DNA of 40,336 bases from Desulfotalea sp. (GTDB taxonomy: Bacteria > Desulfobacterota > Desulfobulbia > Desulfobulbales > Desulfocapsaceae), in NCBI GenBank assembly GCA_002733995.1, contig NVXR01000024.1, positions 1 to 40,336 on the forward strand. Reading direction: 5' to 3'. A program made the translations under genes and the position numbers. Of this stretch, positions 34,477 to 40,336 are shown in pieces; the first letter of the stretch is position 1, and every line of letters begins with the position of its first letter. The notes beneath the pieces are model-generated. The model was not told the origin of the DNA and did no database searches. It saw only the letters and a list, made by a program, of their open reading frames with translations.

Positions 34477-37400
34477 ATGGCAGAAGCAAACCGTTCCCTA
34501 TTGCAATCCACTCTCTTTAAGATTGGAGCAAGTTGTATTCTCACTACCCTGCTGCTTCTGTTGATTCTGCCCAACCTCAGTTCTACCACCTGGTTCACCA
34601 ATACAACCAAACAGATAATTAACAATACCATTCCAGGCAAACTTGATTTTAGCCATCTCACTCTTTCCTGGTTGAATGGCTTACAATTACGAGACCTTGT
34701 CTACGAAGATCAAGACAATGGCTACAGCCTCACAATAAAGCAGATATCAACCAGCAAAGGTTTACTGGCACTTGCAACAAACTATAAAGATGCAGGAACC
34801 ATCAATATCGACAGGCCTCAAGTCACTGTACATGTACGACCATCTCAGACACAAACAAACACGCCAACAAAGGCCGTTACAATTGATAAAGCAGGGAGAG
34901 ACATAACAACAACAACAACAACAACCGTCGCAAACGATATCAAAGCCACCAAGAAAACCAGACAACCGCCAGCGGCATCCCTACTCCCTCAAATCCGTGT
35001 CCAACTCCTTATTTCACAGGGTTCTCTCGTTGCTATTGCCCCAGACAATTCTCAAAAAGAGGTTATCAAAGACCTTGACCTGCAACTCAAGCTCGATGGT
35101 AAAAAAGGGATCGTTGAGTACCTGCTTTCCTTTGCAAACGACCAAGGTAGCGGTCAGGTAAGAGGTAAGGGGAAAATTGCACTACCACAGCAAACCGTTC
35201 AGCAAGATAACGATCTGGAATCAAACGCAACCCTGGAGATACACAACTGGCAAATTGCTGATCTTTTGGATATTGCCGCATCCCTAGCAAATGTACCAAA
35301 GGGAAAAGGTATCTTAAATGGCAACGTACATATTACAGCCAGCGGACAATCCGCCCGTGAGATTATCGGTAATCTGACGGGCCAGAACATCCAACTCTAC
35401 GGCGGGCCACTCTTGTCCGACACACCATCAATTAACGATTTTTCCATAGATTGGAATGTACTAAATGAATTCGAAACTATTAAAATAAAAAACTTTAGCA
35501 TTCAATCCCCACTGGTTACAGCTTCGGTAAGCGGAATCATCCAATACCAGCAGATACAAACACTTACAACACAAACACACTTTAATATTGCCGAAATATT
35601 TTCACAATTCCCCAACAGTTTGAATGTGAAAAAGGACGTTAGTGTTACGGATGGTAAAATCGATATACAGGCGGATATTTCCTCCTCCGGCTCCGCTACA
35701 CATTTTGTAGCAAGGGCTCATCTCAACCATTTAATCGGCTCAGCGGGCAACAAAGATATAGCCTGGAAAACCCCGGTGGATATCTCGGTACAGGCCAGAC
35801 GCAACAAGGGAACACTCACCATTGACCAGTTTGCAATACAATCGTCTTTCGTGCAAGCCAGCGGCCATGGAAACAGCGAGGCAATACAGCTCCAGATTGG
35901 CTCTGATATCGACGCAGCACTTCAAGAACTTCGGAAGTTTATTGCATTAGACGGTTGGGCATCAAGGGGCGAATTGGCCCTTGATCTCAACATCACCAAC
36001 AACAAGAATAGACTCAAAAAGGTTGCAGGAAACATCAATATTGCGGATTTTGAACTGAGCCATAATGGCACAGTGCTCAGTCCCGCGGCTACACTTACAG
36101 CTGAACTGAGCAGCGACCTCCAGCTCAATGCCGAGATGCTGCCAATCGCAATCAAAAACAGCAAGTTGGACATTACCTCCTGGCTAGGGAGTGGGGCCAT
36201 TAGTCTTGATAATTTCATTGCAAAAACAAATGACTCCCCAGCAATCCTTACAAACGCTACAGCTACAGGTTCATTTAAGCTGCAGCGTATTACAAGCCTC
36301 CTTCAATCTCTAGAAACACTCCCTCGGGACAAACACTTAGCAGGAACACTTCAGCTCGATCTACACATCACTGGCGAGCACATCAACCAACCGACCATCT
36401 TGCTCACCGCCAAGGTTAGTCCCTTTACCTATCAGAGTGGCGATAAATCGCTAACAGACGAGCAACTATCTCTAGAAATTGAAGCAAGTGCTGATTTGAG
36501 GCAACAAAATTTCACCATCAAATCTCTTGTCCTAGGGTCTGATGCCATTAATTTTAATAGTAGCGCAACAATGGAGACCCAAAACGAGGAGATTAAATTG
36601 GTAGCAAGCGGCACAACCAGAGTTGATCTTCACGCCCTCGGTGAACAGTTGAAATCTTTTGCAGACCTCCAGCTAGAGATGAGTGGAGTATCCGACAATC
36701 CGTTTACCCTTCAAGCGGCGACCACAGAAGGTCTCTGGCGAGATACAGCTCAACATGCCCAATTTTCGACATCTTTTCATGCCGAGAAGCTTAAAGGATA
36801 TGGCCTCAGTATTGAATCTCTTGAGATCCCCGTACAATTACAGAAGTCCCTAGCGAAAATCGATATTAAGGCATCGGTGAACAGAGGGTTGATGAGCCTA
36901 AGCCCGAGAATTGATTTTACAGGTACATCTCCACTTGTAACCCTTCCAGCCAACAGTACCCTCTTGAAAGAAGTCGGACTTACCGAAGAGATGTCCAATG
37001 ATCTGCTCGCCAAGGTTCACCCGCTGTTTAAGGGCGTTGCGGTTACTGTTGGGACCATCAACCTGGACATGCAGCATCTCAGCTGGCCCGTGGACAAAGA
37101 AATGCAACAAAACGCTACCTTTGCCGGTACACTCACCTTTAACGATGTGAAACTGCAGGCAGGCACCCTGCTTACACCCCTACTTGCAATCATGAAGATT
37201 GATGACAACGAGATAGAACTCAGTAACCAGCCAATGACATTTATTGGCAAAGATGGGCGTGTAACCTGCTCCCCCCTTAAGGCCACGATTAATGGCTATT
37301 CACTTATATTAGAAGGCTCAGTTGGTTTTGATCAAAGTTTGGACTACACGGCAAAGATCCCAATAACACGAAAAATGGTCAGCGGGGAAGTGTACAAATA

Positions 37401-37563
37401 TTTGCAAGGAACTTTTATTACAGTACCACTAACAGGTAGCGTCTCAAAGCCATCGGTGAGTAAAGCCTTCGTCCAAAAGGCGTTGGCCGACCTTATCTTA
37501 CAGGTCGGGAAAAAACAGCTAGGAGATCAAGTTGGAAGACTTTTACAAAAACTCTTTCAATAG
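34477..37563 (+). CDS. AsmA-like / TamB-related envelope protein
   Basis: A 1028-residue protein. One N-terminal membrane helix (ASCILTTLLLLLILPNL, about 18-35) is followed by a large periplasmic region of repeated beta-strands, Thr/Ser/Asn rich, with typical AsmA phrases: IPGKLDFSHLTLSWLNGLQL near the start, and near the end TFIGKDGRV, then SLILEGSVGFDQSLDYTAKI and LTGSVSKPSVSKA. AsmA-like proteins form beta-groove bridges for phospholipid transport to the outer membrane. A Thr-rich low-complexity stretch (about 124-155) contains a run of ACA-type codons. GGAG is located 12 bases before the ATG. The gene is divergent from a two-component system that might control it. Confidence 0.88.
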   Translation: MAEANRSLLQSTLFKIGASCILTTLLLLLILPNLSSTTWFTNTTKQIINNTIPGKLDFSHLTLSWLNGLQLRDLVYEDQDNGYSLTIKQISTSKGLLALATNYKDAGTINIDRPQVTVHVRPSQTQTNTPTKAVTIDKAGRDITTTTTTTVANDIKATKKTRQPPAASLLPQIRVQLLISQGSLVAIAPDNSQKEVIKDLDLQLKLDGKKGIVEYLLSFANDQGSGQVRGKGKIALPQQTVQQDNDLESNATLEIHNWQIADLLDIAASLANVPKGKGILNGNVHITASGQSAREIIGNLTGQNIQLYGGPLLSDTPSINDFSIDWNVLNEFETIKIKNFSIQSPLVTASVSGIIQYQQIQTLTTQTHFNIAEIFSQFPNSLNVKKDVSVTDGKIDIQADISSSGSATHFVARAHLNHLIGSAGNKDIAWKTPVDISVQARRNKGTLTIDQFAIQSSFVQASGHGNSEAIQLQIGSDIDAALQELRKFIALDGWASRGELALDLNITNNKNRLKKVAGNINIADFELSHNGTVLSPAATLTAELSSDLQLNAEMLPIAIKNSKLDITSWLGSGAISLDNFIAKTNDSPAILTNATATGSFKLQRITSLLQSLETLPRDKHLAGTLQLDLHITGEHINQPTILLTAKVSPFTYQSGDKSLTDEQLSLEIEASADLRQQNFTIKSLVLGSDAINFNSSATMETQNEEIKLVASGTTRVDLHALGEQLKSFADLQLEMSGVSDNPFTLQAATTEGLWRDTAQHAQFSTSFHAEKLKGYGLSIESLEIPVQLQKSLAKIDIKASVNRGLMSLSPRIDFTGTSPLVTLPANSTLLKEVGLTEEMSNDLLAKVHPLFKGVAVTVGTINLDMQHLSWPVDKEMQQNATFAGTLTFNDVKLQAGTLLTPLLAIMKIDDNEIELSNQPMTFIGKDGRVTCSPLKATINGYSLILEGSVGFDQSLDYTAKIPITRKMVSGEVYKYLQGTFITVPLTGSVSKPSVSKAFVQKALADLILQVGKKQLGDQVGRLLQKLFQ

Positions 37564-37724
37564 TCTAACTTTCACCAACCTTACGCAAAAGAGCCACGAC
37601 CACTCTCCCACCTCCACTAAAGGAGCAAGCAGAGTCTGGTGTAATTAAAAACAACGGTTCAACAAGACAGCAGTAGAAGGCTGACAATGGCTATCAATAA
37701 CAAAGCCAAACGCCTTACACATTG

Positions 37725-37771
37725 AGGTTCGCCGCCCCGTGCTACATTTCGCGGCAAAGAGTAACGAACCT
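37725..37771. repeat. Nested inverted repeat, 47 bases
   Basis: AGGTTCG (37725-37731) pairs with CGAACCT (37765-37771), and inside it GCCGC pairs with GCGGC. It lies between the AsmA-like gene and the 3' end of the Cys-rich gene. It has no T run, so it is a structural or mobile-element relic rather than a clear terminator. Nothing else is seen in 37564-37805. Confidence 0.5.
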
Positions 37772-37805
37772 AACAAGTGTTCTACCTATTGAAAGAGGCG
37801 ACAGC

Positions 37806-38087
37806 TCAAGATTCAAGCAAAAAATCTTTCCCACCGAATTGAATATTTTCAACAGTGGGATTCATAGGTGCAACCGCATGGACCCCACCGCATCCAGAGC
37901 AAGAACCAACATATGTGGGCAGGGTAAATTGCGCCCCACATCCTTGGCAAATTGCATCAAGAGCGCCAGACGGAATCCGCTGGTCACGAATGGTTCCACC
38001 ATGCGCATTACAAACAAACTCAACCAACTCCCTACCCTTTGAAAAAGGTCCTGTACCGCCATCTCCCCCACATCCGCATCCTGACAT
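37806..38087 (-). CDS. Cys-rich zinc-ribbon-like small protein
   Basis: A 93-residue protein that begins MSGCGCGGDGGTGPF. Two CxxC-type knuckles follow: AICQGCGAQF and GSCSGCGGVH; further cysteines are Cys4, Cys6 and the one in EFVCNAHGG. The arrangement suggests one zinc ribbon plus an extra N-terminal metal or redox site. I do not recognise the family. ATG 38087 has AGGAGG 7 bases upstream. It sits alone at the boundary between the core-type region on the left and the decayed accessory tail on the right. Confidence 0.8.
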   Translation of the reverse strand: MSGCGCGGDGGTGPFSKGRELVEFVCNAHGGTIRDQRIPSGALDAICQGCGAQFTLPTYVGSCSGCGGVHAVAPMNPTVENIQFGGKDFLLES

Positions 38088-38104
38088 AGCTCTATCCTCC
38101 TAGA

Positions 38105-38515
38105 AAATAATTAATTTGACTACTGTATCAACTGTACAGTCCCAGAGGATAGCCTAGGCAAATGAGGAGAGAAATGATCTAGATCAATTCGCCAGCAAGA
38201 AATAACATTAACGCTTTACAATACGCCCCATGCGTTTGCCTTTCTCACTCCATTGCCCCCAAGTACACTTGGCAAAAGTTATATATTACAATAATTTGTT
38301 AAAATTTATAGAGATGATACCTACGCGGGACGCTCCTCAGCGTTGCCCTATCCGCCGAGTGAGCAGGGTAACAATAACAGAACTCTGTATTTGTTTTAAG
38401 ACGTGTCATCAGAAATATTGGCGAACTGACTCGTCCGTCACTGTAAAAAAGCTGCCGACTCCACCATAAAATCATCGACTGGTGGTTTAAGAATAGGGGG
38501 GGGGCACATCACCGG
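38105..38515. other. Gene-free stretch with small hairpins
   Basis: This stretch of 411 bases shows no recognisable gene on either strand. It has ACGCT-CCTC-AGCGT (38330-38343), CCACCA paired with TGGTGG (38461-38485), and a run of nine G (38496-38504). A plus-strand frame of 79 codons at 38230 has no ribosome binding site and no family resemblance. The composition suggests relics of past insertions. Confidence 0.4.
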
Positions 38516-38823
38516 CTAATAATTATCAATAAACCATTCAATTCCTTCAGCAGTGCCACTTTCACTTGCACCAGTAGAAGTTCCAAGCCGAACCCCAAAA
38601 ACTCCGAGGGCCATATCACAGCAAGTTACGGCTTGATTATTAATAATACGTTGCGGTCTATCGCCCATTAATGTAGCTGAATGAGTTTCCAATTTTACGG
38701 GAAGGAGAACGAAGCTATGCAGCTCTGTATAATATTATTCCATTCAGAAATATTGTTTGTTATTGCCTGTCATTCCTCTTAAACATCACCAGGACTCGCG
38801 ATAAGAATCGCGTATATTTTCAC
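38516..38823 (-). pseudogene. Decayed DUF4062-like gene
   Basis: On the minus strand the sequence starts GTG at 38823 with VKIYAILIASPGDV, then a stop, EE, another stop, and QAITNNISEWNN. This matches the opening of proteins I know as DUF4062-like (KI-I-IASPGDV-EER...-EWN). After a frame change the family continues: SFVLLPVKLETHSATLMGDR, PQRIINNQAVTCCDMALGVF, GVRLGTSTGASESGTAEGIE, then a stop at 38516. Two in-frame stops, at least one frameshift and loss of the remainder make it a pseudogene. DUF4062 domains often sit in front of NTPase or effector modules in defence-type genes. A family search of the two frames would confirm it. Confidence 0.75.
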
Positions 38824-38882
38824 ATCAAATAGCCTTTCTATTCCTTGTTAGTTATTCATTATGTGCGTTGACGCTTAGCGTC

Positions 38883-38922
38883 GCTAATCAGCCGTCCGGC
38901 TTTTTACGTCGGCTGAATTAAC
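38883..38922. repeat. Imperfect inverted repeat B
   Basis: GCTAATCAGCCG pairs with CGGCTG-A-ATTAAC, leaving one unpaired base in one arm, around 15 bases. It overlaps the end of the gene at 38884. An adjacent perfect hairpin, GACGC-TTA-GCGTC, lies at 38870-38882. Its design resembles repeat A at 39497. Confidence 0.5.
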
Positions 38923-39450
38923 TCTGTTAGAATTTCTTTTAAAAGTTATCAATTTAAAGACATTGGGCTTAGTAGCAGAGGCTATAATAGTTGATTGAGA
39001 TGGATCACTTTTACGCCCAAACCAAAGATTCACATTTAAATTATAGCTTCCACAGTTTGTATTCCCTGGAAACGTTAAAACCCTAGTTAAATATGTAAGT
39101 GCATTAGGCATTAATAAAATAGTTCTGTCCTGCGAAGGATTAAAGAATTCTTTATTATCTGAAGAAAAAGCAGAAGCACCTATCCACAAATTACATCCGT
39201 ACTGTGTTGAATTTTGAATTGTTAAATTTATTATTCCTGTCTCACCTGGAATTAATTCTGTAGGAGTGCATTGAACACTTGTAATTTGAATTCCATTTTT
39301 CAGTTCATCTAAGTATTCAATAATATTTTCATAAGCATACTTTTTCCCTTGTTTTTCGCCGACCGAATAGATGAGAGTTATTACCAATACACTTATTGAC
39401 AGAACCCCTGCGATTAGCCCGACATAAAATCCTATTTTTTTTACACTCAT
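38884..39450 (-). CDS. Hypothetical single-pass membrane protein
   Basis: A 188-residue protein with one N-terminal transmembrane helix (VGLIAGVLSISVLVITLIY) and a likely beta-rich extracytoplasmic domain. VQCTPTELIPGETGIINLTI resembles the start of an Ig-like or CARDB-like fold. ATG 39450 was chosen over the longer frame because AAGGTGG is 5-6 bases upstream. Base composition is more AT-rich than the left part of the window. Four cysteines could form disulfides. It stands between two imperfect inverted repeats, with an IS fragment further right, which suggests acquisition by transfer. No function can be given. Confidence 0.65.
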   Translation of the reverse strand: MSVKKIGFYVGLIAGVLSISVLVITLIYSVGEKQGKKYAYENIIEYLDELKNGIQITSVQCTPTELIPGETGIINLTIQNSTQYGCNLWIGASAFSSDNKEFFNPSQDRTILLMPNALTYLTRVLTFPGNTNCGSYNLNVNLWFGRKSDPSQSTIIASATKPNVFKLITFKRNSNRVNSADVKSRTAD

Positions 39451-39496
39451 AAAAACCACCTTGAAATTGGACAACCAATGTTTTTTATAACACCTA

Positions 39497-39582
39497 GCTA
39501 ATTGGCGCATAATTTCGACGTTGCTTTTGCGGCTTTTTCCTTTACAAAAAACGATGACAAACCGTTATACGACCAATTTAGC
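39497..39582. repeat. Imperfect inverted repeat A, 86 bases
   Basis: GCTAATTGGCGCATAA (39497-39512) pairs with TTATACGACCAATTTAGC (39565-39582), with two bases unpaired in the second arm. It fills the gap between the two small minus-strand genes. The layout recalls integron attC sites, but the core bases do not match the attC consensus and no integrase gene is seen. Confidence 0.5.
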
Positions 39583-39601
39583 AATTTATTAAATAGTTGC
39601 G

Positions 39602-39844
39602 TCACGCAAGTTCCCAAGGTAGATCCCTACGTCCGAAAACAGGTTTTAGTACACCTGTATTTCGAAGTTTTTGAGCAGCCCACCGCGCATCATATTGCCA
39701 CGTATAAAGCAAATCTCCAGATGATCTCAGCTCTGCCTCATAATTATCCCAGATATATTTTGCAACTTCTTTGGGCATACCTTTACCGCCCCGAGATTTC
39801 AAACTAATTATAATCCAATCCATAATATCATCACGTGTAGTCAA
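39602..39844 (-). CDS. Small hypothetical protein of the DDIMDW type
   Basis: An 80-residue protein beginning MTTRDDIMDWIIISLKSRGG. The layout, with KEVAKYIWDNYEAELRSSGD, WQYDARWAAQKLRNTGVLKP and PWEL at the end, suggests a winged-helix-like fold. I recall similar small proteins from accessory regions and gene cassettes, without a known function. The start is TTG 39844 with AGGAG 6 bases upstream. Repeat A follows its stop. It is likely part of a mobile, low-conservation segment. Confidence 0.7.
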   Translation of the reverse strand: MTTRDDIMDWIIISLKSRGGKGMPKEVAKYIWDNYEAELRSSGDLLYTWQYDARWAAQKLRNTGVLKPVFGRRDLPWELA

Positions 39845-40094
39845 GTTTTACTCCTATATAAAAAGACGTTTAACAAATGGCGAGACAAGTCTGGATACTC
39901 ACCTATATCATCGCAGATTATCGCTACAATCGACCTTTTCTAACTGTACAACCAGTAAAGAGAACGTGAGGTACTGACCTGAATAACAACTTATGACAGA
40001 ACTACATATTAATCTACTTTTTGAATACACAAACAGACCCCTATTATTTCTAGCTTGAGAAACACAATAAGTGCAACATATTGAAGTTTGAAAA
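39845..40094. other. Spacer before the IS transposase
   Basis: Nothing coding is recognised. The left end of the insertion sequence must lie here, but its terminal repeat cannot be defined because the right end is outside the window. A plus-strand GTTTAAC (minus-strand GTTAAAC) close to the start of the gene at 39844 fits the integrase core consensus by chance level only. Confidence 0.35.
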
Positions 40095-40336
40095 GTGAGA
40101 AAAAATCTTAACGCAGATAGCTTGTTTGCAGCAATACGCGAGGATTTTCGAAAAATCCAAGACAAGAGGGGTGCCAATAGCACAATTGCACTTGATGACG
40201 TACTCATGTCAGGGCTAGCCGTGTTCCAGTTAAAACGTCCTTCTCTGCTTGCTTTTGATAAACAACGCAAGAAAGCACCTCAAAATTTGCACTCTATGTT
40301 TGGCATAACCAATATACCATGCGACAGTCAGATGCG
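40095..40336 (+). CDS. IS transposase (IS4-like), N-terminal part
   Basis: From GTG 40095 the plus strand reads MRKNLNADSLFAAIREDFRK, then DKRGANSTIALDDVLMSGLA, VFQLKRPSLLAFDKQRKKAP and HSMFGITNIPCDSQMR to the end of the window. The pattern (DALMS-A-F-LK-PSLL-FD-QR, then L-S-Y-I--PCDTQMR) is that of a DDE transposase group which I place near IS4. An in-frame stop lies two codons upstream, so GTG is the first possible start, with a weak TGAAG site. The catalytic residues are outside. It marks the right-hand region as mobile. Confidence 0.85.
   Translation, partial: MRKNLNADSLFAAIREDFRKIQDKRGANSTIALDDVLMSGLAVFQLKRPSLLAFDKQRKKAPQNLHSMFGITNIPCDSQM

Noticed and set aside
37855..38103. Plus-strand frame over the Cys-rich gene
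   Set aside because: The minus frame has AGGAGG and coherent CxxC motifs; the plus frame has neither.
38496..38504. Run of nine G as a phase-variation tract
   Set aside because: It is not inside or just upstream of any credible gene.
39497..39582. True integron attC site
   Set aside because: The arms fit in shape only; the crossover core GTTRRRY/RYYYAAC is not matched at the arm ends and no intI was found in the window.
39908..40270. Minus-strand frame of 120 codons at the right edge
   Set aside because: It lies antisense to a recognisable transposase start.

Overview
The window looks like chromosomal DNA of a mesophilic or psychrotolerant sulfate-reducing or sulfur-metabolising member of the Desulfobacterota (Desulfobulbales-like). 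This is an inference from gene content: many hybrid histidine kinases, a rubredoxin/peroxiredoxin pair, a TauE/SafE sulfite exporter family cluster, a doubled PrkA operon, and moderate base composition. No rRNA, tRNA or CRISPR array was seen.

Layout. Positions 1-4563: the N-terminally truncated end of a malic enzyme gene (minus), then recA, a COG2509-type FAD dehydrogenase, a rubredoxin of 52 residues and a 2-Cys peroxiredoxin. 4857-11477: a CheR methyltransferase next to a large HAMP-GAF-kinase with three receiver domains, then a second REC-PAS-kinase-REC protein. 11532-12541: an IscA-type Fe-S carrier with a small partner (minus), and an 84-residue unknown protein (plus) behind a leader that could fold over its ribosome binding site. 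12925-20770: a minus-strand stress operon in the order PrkA-like kinase, YeaH/YhbH, SpoVR, and a second divergent PrkA-like AAA+ protein.

21012-30372 is the most interesting part. Universal stress proteins read leftward. To the right, a well-formed sigma-54 promoter with two upstream GTTGC-N5-GCAAC dyads precedes a small membrane protein and a TauE/SafE transporter. Next come another small membrane protein and a Lon-type protease in which a response-regulator receiver domain sits just in front of the AAA+ Walker A motif. A convergent NtrC-family sigma-54 activator and its membrane histidine kinase close the block. I infer one signalling module: the kinase phosphorylates the NtrC-type activator and perhaps the Lon receiver, coupling sigma-54 transcription of an anion exporter to regulated proteolysis.

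30517-37563: an exported MsrA-MsrB fusion beside a tiny lipoprotein that is about one fifth methionine, an OmpR/BaeS-like two-component pair with an unusual leader hairpin, and a large AsmA-like envelope protein. 37564-40336 is an accessory tail. It holds a Cys-rich zinc-ribbon protein, a decayed DUF4062-like pseudogene, two small genes separated by imperfect inverted repeats, and the start of an IS transposase running off the right edge.
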